Part shown: positions 28,547 through 38,248 of the stretch, piece by piece
How the letters are laid out: the number at the start of each line of letters is the position of its first letter
How positions within the stretch are numbered: position 1 is the first letter of the stretch
Source: a bacterium
GTDB taxonomy: Bacteria; Electryoneota; RPQS01
Assembly: GCA_016703065.1 (NCBI GenBank)
Contig: JADJCU010000001.1
Span: 930,001-994,000, forward strand
Direction of reading: 5' to 3'
DNA: 64,000 nucleotides
Notes under the pieces: generated by a model
The model's database searches: none
Told to the model about the DNA's origin: nothing
What the model saw: the letters and a program-made list of their open reading frames with translations, nothing else
Made by a program: the position numbers and the translations under genes

Positions 28547-29860
28547 CTACCGCAAGGACCTTCGGGCGAACTCCAAGACCTTCGGGAAGAAGTCGGGATG
28601 AACCGCCGGGGGTTCGCCCGTGCCGTCGAAGGCGTTCTGAAATGTGCCTGAATTGTTGAAGCCGTGATCCATGCCCTTGATCTCAATATAGTCGGCCATC
28701 CCCGGATGCGATGCATTGACAACACTCTGCGCCCACACATGTTCGTTGGCGGCCGTTACGAAATCGGCGGTGCCGTACACAAACAGCACGGGACTGGCAA
28801 CGCCCTTCCAATATGACGCGAGACTGATGTCAGCGATGTCGCGCATGAATTGTTCGGAGGCCGGATATTGCAGGTCCTCCTGCCACTCGGGATGATCGCG
28901 CAGAATCTCGTCCAACGGACGCTTGACGACATAGAATTCGTGCATCGCCGCCGCATGACGATCGAGCAGCACCTCGATCGAGTCGTATGGAATTCGCGCG
29001 AGCTCAAGCTGCCGTCGATTATTGATCATCTCGTATTCCTGCCAGTCGATTCCCGAAGTAGCCACCGCAATGATCCCCGCGCAGGGCAAATCGCGATAGA
29101 CCACCGGAGCCGACAGCCCGCCCATTGAATGTCCGAAGTAGAGCATCTGATTGCGGTCGAGGAAGGCGAAACGGTCGAGCGATTGGATTCCCGCCTTGAG
29201 TCCACGCACTTCATCGAAAAAGGTCTGCGCGGCGCACGGAGGACCTTGACTGTCGCCCATCCCCGTCTTCTCGATGCGCACGGTCGCGAAACCGTTGCGG
29301 GTGAAATCATAGAGAATATCGCGGTAGGAGAATGGTTGCGGCTGTGGCACGTCTACGCTGTAACAGCCGATACCGCCCATCAGCACGACCACCGGAAAAG
29401 GGCCGACTCCTTTGGGTTTCGTGAGCAACAGTCGACGCAGCGCGCCGTCGAGCGTGAAGGTCTCGTAGATGATCTCAAACTCGTCCGACGATTCCCGTGA
29501 CAGCTCTTTCAGCTTCACGCGCTTGGTGAGCAGTTTCCCGGCACGGGACAGCTCGAATGTAATCGTCTTGCCGACGGCGGAGGCCTTAAGGCCGGTCGTG
29601 ATGTCGAGCGAAGAGAAGAGCAGGCGGTCGTCCATCTTGTGGAGGACATCGCCCTCCTGCAGACCTGCGGCCTCGGCACTCGATCCGGGAATCACGCGCT
29701 GAACCGCCACGCCATTGGACCAGCCCTGCGCGGATGCGGCGAGCTGTTCGGTGTTGGCGGGCGCAAGCTGGGCGCCCAGCCACGGGCGGCGCGGCAGTGG
29801 ATCCTTAGCAAAGAGCGTTGTTATGCAGAGAAGCAAGGCGGGAAGCCTGATGAGAAACAT
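28547..29860 (-). CDS. Exported PDZ-domain alpha/beta hydrolase
   Basis: 437 aa from the ATG at 29860 (GGAG upstream), with signal peptide MFLIRLPALLLCITTLFA. Residues ~25-115 form a PDZ domain: WLGAQLAP, then GVAVQRVIPGSSAEAAGLQE with the ligand-loop GDVLHKMDD. The C-terminal ~290 residues are an alpha/beta hydrolase: VVLMGGIGCY oxyanion strand, nucleophile serine in FGHSMGGLSAP, acid in VLFVYGTADFV, and histidine in KGMDHGFNN. It probably acts in the periplasm on an ester or short peptide; PDZ-plus-hydrolase proteins recall acyl-peptidases or cocaine-esterase-like enzymes. Substrate unknown. It has its own terminator. Confidence 0.85.
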   Translation of the reverse strand: MFLIRLPALLLCITTLFAKDPLPRRPWLGAQLAPANTEQLAASAQGWSNGVAVQRVIPGSSAEAAGLQEGDVLHKMDDRLLFSSLDITTGLKASAVGKTITFELSRAGKLLTKRVKLKELSRESSDEFEIIYETFTLDGALRRLLLTKPKGVGPFPVVVLMGGIGCYSVDVPQPQPFSYRDILYDFTRNGFATVRIEKTGMGDSQGPPCAAQTFFDEVRGLKAGIQSLDRFAFLDRNQMLYFGHSMGGLSAPVVYRDLPCAGIIAVATSGIDWQEYEMINNRRQLELARIPYDSIEVLLDRHAAAMHEFYVVKRPLDEILRDHPEWQEDLQYPASEQFMRDIADISLASYWKGVASPVLFVYGTADFVTAANEHVWAQSVVNASHPGMADYIEIKGMDHGFNNSGTFQNAFDGTGEPPAVHPDFFPKVLEFARRSLR

Positions 29861-29935
29861 GGCGAGACTCCGGCGAGAGATTGTTTCAAGAGTATACACT
29901 GTTAGAGCGTCGCTTGCAAGTGAAGTTGCAAAAGA

Positions 29936-29960
29936 AACGGCCCTCCGGAGAGGGCCGCTG
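29936..29960 (-). terminator. Hairpin terminator
   Basis: The stem CGGCCCTC (29938-29945) / GAGGGCCG (29950-29957) with loop CGGA ends the two-gene unit to its right. A T-rich tail from AAAGAAA follows on the minus strand. Confidence 0.7.
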
Positions 29961-29981
29961 ACCGTCGCGCAGATTTTCAGA

Positions 29982-31184
29982 TCAGTGGGATGAAGGTCCA
30001 GTGTCGGGCAAGCGAAAAGCGCTCTGCGCGCGCGCATTCGGCACCCACTTGACATGATAATACAACTGAGGCTGCGAAGCGATGATCCCCGGGTCTGTGT
30101 AAGCGTTTGCGGAAACCGATCCGATTAAATTGAATCCGCCGTCAATCTGAGACGAACGCCAAACCTCAAAGTCTGTTATCCCCGGCAATTCCGACCAGTG
30201 CAAGATGACATCATTGCCGCTGGTGCTGATCACCAGCATCGGGCCGACTGTGAACGTGTCAATTTCCACGCCGCTCCAGTGGCCGACGTCATCGCGCACG
30301 CGTACGCCGATGCGATGAAAGCCCGGCGGAATGTCCTGCACATAGACAAAGGCCTCCTCTTGGAATTCATCCCATCCGCCATCGGTGGGTGCAAGCGGCA
30401 GGCCGTTGCCCTGACCGGGGTCCACATTGATCCAGAATTCCGCTCCGGCGATGCGGCCGGGATTCGTATCAACTCGGGGGAAGACCATGAAGAACTGACT
30501 TTGCGCGCCGCTCCAGTTTCCCCCTTGATCAAGGCAGCGAACGAACAGCTTGTGCATGCCGGGTGTGAGCTCCGCGACCGGCAGGTTGCGGATCAACTGC
30601 ACTTCACTTGCATCTGCGACGTCATAGGAAAAGTGTGTCCCATTGTCAACCCAAGCCTCAAACGCAGTAACCACGTGCTGAGTCACCAGCGCCGGTGCGA
30701 AGACGAAGACGACTTCGGACTCAGGCGCGCCCCACATGCCCGCTGCGTTGCGGGCGCGCACATAGAGCCTATGAAAACCCTGCGGCAATGAGTTCAGCGG
30801 AACGTTGCCGATCCATTGCACTTCAGCGCCGCCGCCGACCTCAAAGGCCGTGTGCGGTCCATTATCAAACCAGAACTCGAAAGCCGTGATCGTGCTGTCC
30901 ACGTGCAATGCAGGCGGTAAACGATACACCCACAGACTATGCGCACCGCCCCATCCCGACGAATCATCGTGCGCGCGGAGATAGAGCCGATGCAGACCTT
31001 GCGGCAAAGACGCGATGGATACGTTGCGTGACACATTGATTTGATTTCCGGGAACGATGTTCACCGGCGTGCCCGTGCCCGGGGGCGCAGGAACGTCCCA
31101 CGAGTACTCAACAGCCGTAATGACGTCGGCGCACAGTCTCGCAGCCAACAGCAGCGCACAAAGGATGTGAATCGAACTTCGCAT
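29982..31184 (-). CDS. Secreted four-repeat surface protein
   Basis: 400 aa. Signal peptide residues 1-19 (IHILCALLLAARLCA). Four ~75-residue repeats follow, each with an (A)-x-E-(F/Y)-(W)-x-D-x-G start, a V-I-x-(N/D)-(L/I)-(P) strand and the block LPQGxHRLYVRxRDxxGxWS (LNSLPQGFHRLYVRARN is one). The last ~80 residues are fibronectin-III-like (DVILHWSELPGITDFEVWRS ... YYHVKWV). The repeat resembles domains seen at the C-terminus of many secreted FCB proteins. The ATG overlaps the TGA of the upstream gene (TGATG), so the two are translationally coupled. Function unknown. Confidence 0.75.
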   Translation of the reverse strand: MRSSIHILCALLLAARLCADVITAVEYSWDVPAPPGTGTPVNIVPGNQINVSRNVSIASLPQGLHRLYLRAHDDSSGWGGAHSLWVYRLPPALHVDSTITAFEFWFDNGPHTAFEVGGGAEVQWIGNVPLNSLPQGFHRLYVRARNAAGMWGAPESEVVFVFAPALVTQHVVTAFEAWVDNGTHFSYDVADASEVQLIRNLPVAELTPGMHKLFVRCLDQGGNWSGAQSQFFMVFPRVDTNPGRIAGAEFWINVDPGQGNGLPLAPTDGGWDEFQEEAFVYVQDIPPGFHRIGVRVRDDVGHWSGVEIDTFTVGPMLVISTSGNDVILHWSELPGITDFEVWRSSQIDGGFNLIGSVSANAYTDPGIIASQPQLYYHVKWVPNARAQSAFRLPDTGPSSH

Positions 31185-32245
31185 CAGTAGCGCGGTCCCA
31201 CGCGGCCGACAGTCGTGACACCGGCGGAGTCACCATTCATGATCACCGGCGATGAGGTGAGAGATAAAATGAACGGAAAGGCGGGCACCCCGTTATCCAC
31301 AAGCTGGTAAGGCCCGCCGTAGCACCCCAGGTCGGAACGAGAACCATCGCGGTCATTCACCGAAGGCAAACCGGCGTTCTGCAGGATTGAACCGTTGAAG
31401 ATGTGCAAGTTGCTGACGCCATGTTCGTCGCCGTTGGCTTCATTGTAGGAAATGAACTGATCTGAGGCGAACGAGAGTCCATTCGTTCCGTGCGGCGGCA
31501 CGGTATTCTGCGACGCGTTGTATTCAAAGACCGCGGTTGGCGAATAGGTACCCCACGTCGGACCGGGATTCCAATCCCACACGATGTTGTTGGCGGCGTA
31601 GAGCCAATAGGTGCCGGTCGTGTTGAATATCTCCTTCACGTTCACCATTGTGTTGTTCACCATCGTGACGAAGCGCGGATCACCTACGAGCACGGCCTGA
31701 TTGGAGACCGTTGCCGACGATTGCGCCAAGATGCAATTGCGTACGATCAGCGAGTCCTTCACGGACCACAGGACGATGGCGCCATTCACCCCCCCCGACT
31801 GTAAGACGCAGCCATCAAAGGTCAGCCACTTGCCGAGTGACGCAAGATGTCGGTTAAAACAAGGATGGACTCCTGTCGTCCGCACAAAGCATCTGCGAAC
31901 CACAAGGGAATCTGTGGCGGATTCGGCAAAGATCGCTTCGTCACAACAGTACTCCACGCGCAATCCTTCCAGCAGGGAGCTTGTCGCGAAAACGTCGAGC
32001 ACAATGCGCGAAGTTGTCACTTGGTCCCAGCCCGCGCCGATAATCGCCGTTTTGCGTTGAATCAACAGCTCGTCCGTGTAGTTACCGGGGCTGACAAGCA
32101 GCGTGTCACCAGTGCCGGCGGCAGTGTAGGCAGCGAGGATGGTTGTGTACTGGCCGCTGCCGTTGGGGTTAACGTAATGGATAGCCGCGTGGCACATGAC
32201 GGACATCAAAACCAACGCAAGAACTAATAGAAACAGCCTTTTCAT
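31184..32245 (-). CDS. Secreted right-handed beta-helix protein
   Basis: 353 aa from the ATG at 32245, with GAGGAGGG just upstream and the signal peptide LFLLVLALVLMSVMCHA. The start of the mature protein (IHYVNPNGSGQYTTILAAYT, then AGTGDTLLVSPGNYTDEL) is the typical opening of DUF1565/pectate-lyase-like parallel beta-helices. Successive short rungs follow (LEGLRVEYCCDEAIF; DSLVVRRCFVRTTG; VKDSLIVRNCIL; NTMVNVKEIF). Such folds bind or cleave polysaccharide, but no catalytic residues could be assigned. It is co-transcribed with the four-repeat protein downstream through a TGATG overlap. Confidence 0.8.
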   Translation of the reverse strand: MKRLFLLVLALVLMSVMCHAAIHYVNPNGSGQYTTILAAYTAAGTGDTLLVSPGNYTDELLIQRKTAIIGAGWDQVTTSRIVLDVFATSSLLEGLRVEYCCDEAIFAESATDSLVVRRCFVRTTGVHPCFNRHLASLGKWLTFDGCVLQSGGVNGAIVLWSVKDSLIVRNCILAQSSATVSNQAVLVGDPRFVTMVNNTMVNVKEIFNTTGTYWLYAANNIVWDWNPGPTWGTYSPTAVFEYNASQNTVPPHGTNGLSFASDQFISYNEANGDEHGVSNLHIFNGSILQNAGLPSVNDRDGSRSDLGCYGGPYQLVDNGVPAFPFILSLTSSPVIMNGDSAGVTTVGRVGPRY

Positions 32246-32352
32246 AGCCCTCCTCAAGGACCAAAGTTCTGGAGAAATTGAAATTGGAGCAAATGTACAG
32301 ATATACCGCCAGACTTGCAAGGAAGCCGGTGGGGCTTTTGCACTAAGGGAAA

Positions 32353-32379
32353 CAGGCGGCCCAAAGACAGGACCGCCTG
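32353..32379 (-). terminator. Hairpin terminator
   Basis: The stem CAGGCGG (32353-32359) / CCGCCTG (32373-32379) lies 23 nt beyond the stop of the secreted protease gene to its right. Confidence 0.55.
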
Positions 32380-32401
32380 CTTGATCCCCCATACAATGTG
32401 C

Positions 32402-35400
32402 TTACTTGCCGTTCTTGTGAGCCTGCTCTTCGACGTCGTTGTTCATTAGGAGCGCAGGATTCTCGAGGACAATACTCATCACAGCGTCGGCCTTTGTCAG
32501 ACCAAGCGCGGCGGTGTTGCCGGATTCGTCGGGTGCGGCCGCGGCGACGGGAACGTATTCAGCGGTGACCGCGAAGAAGACTTCAAACGACGGCTCGTTT
32601 AGACAGCCGGAACAGTCGAAAGAGTTGGTGGCCACATCGGCAATCAGATTGGCAGGCGCGACGATGTTGTTCTGATCCGTCGAACGATAGACGTGATAGA
32701 CACTGGCATTCAGCGCACTCGACCAGAAGAGCTGCGCCGACGAGGTGGAAGGCTCGACGCGAATGACGAGACTGTCGGGAGCAAGGGCGACCGGCGGCGG
32801 GCAGGGCACGCCACTGGCGTTTATCACATAGTTGCCGCAGTTGCTCGAAAAACCGTGCACCAGAATCTGATAGTTGGTATTCGGTTCGGCACGGAAAGTC
32901 GCGGTGGACTGTAAGGAGAAGGCGCCGCCGCAGTTGTCGTCATCGCTGCAAACAATCAACGGCGCGATGTTCGGACACGTGCCGCCGTAGATCCCGAGGC
33001 CGGTGTCATAGGAGGAGCCGCACAGCGATACGGTCACATCCTGACACGATGTCGAAAAGTAGTTGTACACGACTTCCCGCGAATCGACGCCCACACACGG
33101 CGTGTAGTTGTCGGCCATGCAGCAGGTGTTTCCGAAGTCAGTAAACGGCAGCGTCGGAATTTGCAGTGCCGTCTCGCAGATGTCGCCGACCGGAGAGGGT
33201 ACCGCGCCGGGAATGTTGTAGAACTGAATCGAGAACGGGTCTGCGCTGTCTTGAAAACCGGAAACAACGATGTAGTAGGTGCGGTTGGCCTCGGCAGCCC
33301 ACGTCGCTTGACTGGCCAGACCGCAGTAGTCGTCGTTAAACGCGACAACGGTCGTGCCGGGGCAGGGGCCGCCGGTGCGCACTTCGACATACGAGTCGTA
33401 GCCAGTTTCAAAGCACATGGAGACGCCCATATTCTGGCAAATCGGCGAGGTGTATTGGAACAGCACGTCTTTCGCCGCCGGGTTGAAATAGGTTGCGATA
33501 TCGTCGCGCGCGGGCCGTGTGTCGCCGAACTCGTTAAACGGGAGGCTGGGAACGACGTATGGCGTGGCACAGGCATCGTTCCAGACTTCCAGTTCGAGCG
33601 ACGAGAAGCCGGTCGCACCATTGTATCCGTCCATGGTGATGTAGTAGACTTGGCCGACGCTGGCATCAAACACCACGGCGCTGGCCAATGAGCTCGTTCC
33701 GCAGAAGTAGTCGTCGCTGCAACCGGTGGCCCATGTTCCCGGACAGGCGCCGCCCTCGCGCACCTGAAGAATCGTGTCGAAATTGATGTAACACGTCTTG
33801 GCGCGCATTTCCTGATGGTAAGGCGAGATCCAGTACCAATGCACGTCCTGTGCGTCGTTGGACTGACAAGTCGGGTTCACGTCATCTCCGCCGCAATCCG
33901 TCGCGCCGTAGGTGAAGTAGGGGACTTCGGTGATTTCGTAGCCGGGGCACTGCGCGTTACCTTGCGCACCGGCGGCGGTGCCGGTGACATTCAGGACAAA
34001 GTTACCCCACGAGGACGCATAGCCTTCCAGCACGATGGTGTAGCTGACGCCGCCTTGCGCGTTGAACGTGACCTGACTCTGCGTGCCGCAGAAGTCGTCG
34101 TTGCAACCAGCTTGCGTAAACCACTGACTGCAGCTCCCCTGAAACACGAACAGCTCCGTGTCGAAGTTTGAGCCGCACGTCGAGACGGTCACGGTGTGAT
34201 CGCAGGGCAGATTCAGCGTGTAAACAAGTTCGGGTGCGGTGTTCGAATAGTTGCAGGCGATGGTGTTGAAGTTGTTGGCGGCAAACAGCGTGCTGCCTGA
34301 CGCAGAGAACGGCAGAGTTGTAATATGCGTGAATCCCGGCTGACCACAGGAGTCGTTGGGCGGGCCAGAAGGCTGCCAGTAGTTGCTGACTTGCGAGCCG
34401 CTGTTGTTGGGATCAAGCCAGTCGCGCAAGCGCGTGCTCTGATTACCGCCGCCGTCCCAGCTTACGGACAGTTTGCCGTATCTGTCCGCGGCATTCGGCG
34501 TGCTGCAAGAAGATAAACCGCCATGTAACTGGCCAATCACGCGGCCAGTGTTGGCGATGAGCGGCGAACCGGAGGAGCCGCCCTGAGTGACGCCGTTGTC
34601 CCATTGCACTGCCCAGTGGGTATTGGGGAAATTGCCGTTCCAACCCGAGGTGGTCGGAGGATTGTAATCTTCACAGCCCTTTTTCACATCGCCGATCGGA
34701 TGGTGAATGCCATATGTGGACGACGGCGCGCCGGTCCAGCGATCCCAACCCATGAACGCAGGTATGAAGGGTGAGTTGGGGCGCGGACGCGACAAGCGAA
34801 GCAGGGCGAAGTCCGAGTCGAGCCAATTTGAGAGAAGCGTGGCGTTCGAGACGACGTGGTTCAAACTACCGTTAGTATTCGGCGAACACACTGGGCTTTC
34901 GTAGTTGAAGTAGAAGAGCCAGTTATTCTGATTGCCATTCAAGCAATGGTCGGCGGTCAGGAAAAGCGGATCACCGTTCTGCAGAGTGTTGTTGAGCATG
35001 GTGCCTGAGCAAACGCCGCCCATCGGATCGGCAACCAGCGCCACGGCACGCTTCTCTTCCTGCATGTAGCCAAAGCAATTAATATTGACATGACAGGCTT
35101 CGGCATCGCCGAAGGCGTCGAGTGCGTCGCGGTCGCGGGCTTCGACGTCATGAAAGTGGCGGTAGCCGTGCAGCACGCGCAGCACCGACAGTTCGCCGAC
35201 GTCCGACTGATCAACGGGCACATGATACTCGAGCGTGACCGCTTCGCCGCGAATAATCGGCGTTACGTTGGTGCCATCCCAATTGTCCACGCTGGTATAG
35301 GGCCGTAGATCATTGAACGGTCGTCGTTGTAGAGAAAGAGCTCGCAGGGCTTGACGATGCGCCACTGGTCATAGACCAGCCACGTGTCGGTGGCGTTAGG

Positions 35401-35742
35401 CGAGACGATCCGCAATCGCCAGATGCGCAGGCCGTCGGGGAGCATTTCCCACGAACCGGAGTTGTTGAGGTTGTAATTGATTTCCTGCGGCCGGGCAATC
35501 AGCGCCGGAGGAGTCACGCCTTGCTGCTGCGCGAGCGCGTAGTTGGCCTCGTCTTCCAGCAAGAAAGTGCGGTTGTCCTGCGCGGTCAGGGTCACCGTCG
35601 GCGCGGCAGATACGGAATACTGTGAACTTGGCGGCTGAACAGGAGTCTGCGGATCCACCAGACTGGCGTTCTGCGCGAACAGATTGCCCGCGGCGACCAT
35701 CATCAGTGCTAAAACAGGCATACACGTAAGTAGTCTTTTCAT
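32402..35742 (-). CDS. Large secreted Lys-C/trypsin-like protease with PPC-like repeats (one apparent frameshift)
   Basis: Reconstructed as about 1113 aa. Signal peptide from the ATG at 35742 (LLTCMPVLALMMVAAGNLFA), then a propeptide-like domain (NSGSWEMLPDGLRIWRLRI; DTWLVYDQWRIVKPCELF). The protease domain has His in FLTADHCLNG, Asp in DSDFALLRLS and Ser in TQGGSSGSPLIAN. Five PPC-like repeats with CNDD or CSDD loops follow, then a fibronectin-III-like end (YHVYRSTDQNN ... FDCSGCLNEPS). There is no type IX tail. The frame breaks at the GGG at 35300-35302; adding one base restores GPYTSVDNWDG exactly as in the intact neighbour. It is the tandem paralog of the gene ending at 36013. Confidence 0.82.
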
Positions 35743-35902
35743 CGGCATTTCCCCATGCGTTGAAATGAGCAACGCGCCGCATCACTTCGCGGCGCGCTTC
35801 CCGGTAAATTGCATTCCGAAACAATAGTGCAATATAGCTGATAATTGCGAACCCGGCAAGGGTCCGGTCTCTCTGCACAAAACTAAATCTGTTGCCCCCA
35901 GT

Positions 35903-35923
35903 TTCTAACCCCTTGTATTCCTT
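35903..35923. repeat. 21-bp direct repeat, left copy
   Basis: TTCTAACCCCTTGTATTCCT plus one T is identical to 38211-38231. Both copies lie about 160 bp upstream of the start codons of the two tandem secreted-protease genes. The right copy is also in the leader of the phage protease gene. Confidence 0.8.
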
Positions 35924-35925
35924 CA

Positions 35926-36012
35926 GTGCAACTCCACGTCTGGAAGCAGATACAGGGGCCCGGTCCGGTCAGCCTCCCTTCCGCACGACACGCTCACATC
36001 CTCTTCCGCCTG
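35926..36012 (+). pseudogene. Possible 5' remnant of the phage prohead-protease gene
   Basis: A GTG directly after the 21-bp repeat opens a frame reading MQLHVWKQIQGPGPVSLPSA, followed by RHAHILFRLSL, before running into the 3' end of the convergent secreted protease gene at 36013. The PVSLPSARHA segment, at the same distance from the repeat, is loosely similar to HPVGLLATPNA in the intact phage gene at 38249. If the region was duplicated in tandem, this would be the truncated 5' end of the older copy. The similarity is weak. Confidence 0.3.
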
Positions 36013-38055
36013 TCATTGGCGAGCCGAACCCCCTTGTACATTCTCAGCCGTTACCGTGAAAAATACCCGCTCGGCGGATTGGGAAAGGCAACCCGAGCAC
36101 TCGTAAGACGTTGCCGTCACTTCGGCGACTAAATTCGCAGGGGTCACAATGAGTTGCGGGTCTTCGGACCTGTATACAAAATACCTGTTGGCTTGACCCA
36201 GGTGTACCCACCTGAGTTCTGTGGACGCCGTGGTCGGGTTCACGCGTATGGTCAACGCGACCGGCGCGACGGTCGGCAGCGTCGTGCAGGGTATGCCGGA
36301 GATAGTGAGCACAAAATCACCTGCGGCATTGCCGTAGCCTTCAAGGACGATAGCATACATTTGATTGGCCTGAGCAGTGAATTGAACTTGACTCTGCGCG
36401 CCGCAGAAATCATCACTGCATACTTCCAGCGCAATCCAGTCGGCGCATGAGTTCACCGAATACACAAGAAGCTCCGTGTCGAACTCCGACCCGCACGACG
36501 AAATGGAAACGCCGCGCTCGCAGGGCAGAGTCAGCAGGTAGATCACATCCGGTGACGTATTCGTGTTACAGCCCGGCCCGGTGAAGTTGTCCGCCGCGAA
36601 GAGCGTGCTGCCGGTTGCGGAGAAGGGCAGCGACGTGATTGTTGTGAACCCCGGCTGCCCGCAGGAATCGTTGGGCGGGCTTTGCGGCTGCCAATAATCC
36701 TCAGAAGTCACACCTGTGTTTAGCGGATCGAGCCAATCGCGCAGGCGTGACTCCGAGCTGCCGCCGCCTTCCCACGCCAGCGAGAGCTTGCCATAAACGG
36801 CCTGCACAAACGCGTTGCTATCGCAAACCGGCTGCGATCCGCCGTGCAGTTCACCCACGACGCGGCCATCCTGATTAATCAGCGGCGATCCGGAGGAACC
36901 GGGCTCAGCGAGGCCGCTGCTTGGAAATGTTCGCCAATGCGAATTTGGCGCGCCGCCGCTCCAACTGCTGCTCACTGCGGGACCATCCGCCTCATGTGCT
37001 TTTTTTACGTCGGCACGCGGATGGTGGATGCCGCACGAACTCGAAGCCGCAGTGTTGGCATTCGACCAGCCCAAATATGCAGGGATGAACGGAGAGTCCG
37101 GACGTGGGCTCGATAACCGCAACAGCGCATGGTCAGAGGGTTCGTGCGACATCAAGAGCGTTGCGTTCTGAATTACGGATGCCAAATTGCCGTTCTGACT
37201 CGGCGAGCAGGCCGGGCTTTCGTAATTGAAATAGAACAGCCAGTTCGTCACATTGCCGTTCAAGCAGTGAAAGGCCGTTTGCACGAGGGGATCGCCATCT
37301 TGTGTCGTGTTGTTGAGCAGCGTGCCCGTGCAGGAGCCGCCCGCCGGATCAACGATCATGGCCACGGCGCGTTTTTCTTCCTGCATGTAGTCAAAACACC
37401 AGACGTTGATTTGGCAGGCCAGCGCATCGCCAAACGACTCCAAGGCATCGCGTTCGCGCGCTTCGCGGTCGTGGAAATGCCGATAGCCGTGCAGCACGCT
37501 TGCGATCGCGAGCTCCCCGATCTCTGTTTGGCCCGCCGGAACGATATATTCGAGCGTGATTGCCTCTCCCTTGACAATGGGCGTGACATTCGTCCCGTCC
37601 CAGTTGTCGACAGATGTGTACGGCCCGAAGATCATCGACCGGTCGTCGTTGTAGAGGAACAGCTCGCACGGCTTGACGATTCTCCACTGGTCATAGACAA
37701 GCCACGTGTCGGTTGCTCCGGGCGAGATAATGCGCAGCCGCCAAATCCGCGAACCGTCCGGAAGTGTTTCCCATGAACCGGAGTTGTCGAGCGACAAGTG
37801 AACATCCTGTGGTCGGGCAAGCCGGGCAGGCGGTGTTGTGCCGTCTTCCATGGAGAGCAGATAGTTCGTCTCGTCTTCGAGTAGCAGTGCGCGGTTGCTC
37901 AGCGCGGGGAGAGAGACCGTAGGCGGGGCGGCAAGCACGGTGTGCGCGCTTGCCAAAGCGGAGGGGGGTTCAGGAGGATAGACCTGACCAATACAAGTCG
38001 AGTCATCCAGACCGAGGGCTAAGCACACAGCCAACATCGTCGCCAAGATATTCAT
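36013..38055 (-). CDS. Secreted Lys-C/trypsin-like protease, intact paralog
   Basis: 680 aa, no frameshift. ATG at 38055 with GGAG 5 nt upstream; signal peptide MNILATMLAVCLALGL. The propeptide-like domain (NSGSWETLPDGSRIWRLRI; CELFLYNDDRSMIFGPYTSV) is followed by the protease domain with the full triad: His in VQTAFHCLNG, Asp in EPSDHALLRLS and Ser in AEPGSSGSPLINQ. One PPC-like repeat (CGSEFDTELLVYSVNSC, then CSDDFCGAQSQVQF) and a fibronectin-III-like end (YECSGCLSQSAERVFFTVTA) complete it. It resembles a shortened version of the protease to its left and was the template used to recognise the frameshifts in the two other proteases. No terminator hairpin was found beyond its stop. Confidence 0.85.
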   Translation of the reverse strand: MNILATMLAVCLALGLDDSTCIGQVYPPEPPSALASAHTVLAAPPTVSLPALSNRALLLEDETNYLLSMEDGTTPPARLARPQDVHLSLDNSGSWETLPDGSRIWRLRIISPGATDTWLVYDQWRIVKPCELFLYNDDRSMIFGPYTSVDNWDGTNVTPIVKGEAITLEYIVPAGQTEIGELAIASVLHGYRHFHDREARERDALESFGDALACQINVWCFDYMQEEKRAVAMIVDPAGGSCTGTLLNNTTQDGDPLVQTAFHCLNGNVTNWLFYFNYESPACSPSQNGNLASVIQNATLLMSHEPSDHALLRLSSPRPDSPFIPAYLGWSNANTAASSSCGIHHPRADVKKAHEADGPAVSSSWSGGAPNSHWRTFPSSGLAEPGSSGSPLINQDGRVVGELHGGSQPVCDSNAFVQAVYGKLSLAWEGGGSSESRLRDWLDPLNTGVTSEDYWQPQSPPNDSCGQPGFTTITSLPFSATGSTLFAADNFTGPGCNTNTSPDVIYLLTLPCERGVSISSCGSEFDTELLVYSVNSCADWIALEVCSDDFCGAQSQVQFTAQANQMYAIVLEGYGNAAGDFVLTISGIPCTTLPTVAPVALTIRVNPTTASTELRWVHLGQANRYFVYRSEDPQLIVTPANLVAEVTATSYECSGCLSQSAERVFFTVTAENVQGGSARQ

Positions 38056-38210
38056 ACGAGCTCCTTCTTATCCACGAGCAAGCGCGCCGACCAAGGGACC
38101 GTGCGCTGCTATAGCACAATACTCATCCGTGTGAGCAATTTACCGCAATTCTATTGCATCGTCAACAAACTCCTAACCTCCGTAGCGGTTTCGAAACTCC
38201 AACATTACAG

Positions 38211-38231
38211 TTCTAACCCCTTGTATTCCTT
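38211..38231. repeat. 21-bp direct repeat, right copy
   Basis: Identical to 35903-35923. It ends 17 bp before the ATG of the phage prohead-protease-like gene on the + strand and lies 156 bp upstream of the minus-strand secreted protease start. It may be a control element or simply the conserved part of a tandem duplication. Confidence 0.8.
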
Positions 38232-38248
38232 AACTGGAGTCCCACCTC

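Noticed and set aside
35903..38231. The 21-bp direct repeats as attachment sites of an integrated element
   Set aside because: The interval holds only one host-type protease gene and no recombinase, and both repeats sit at the same distance from paralogous genes, which fits tandem duplication better.
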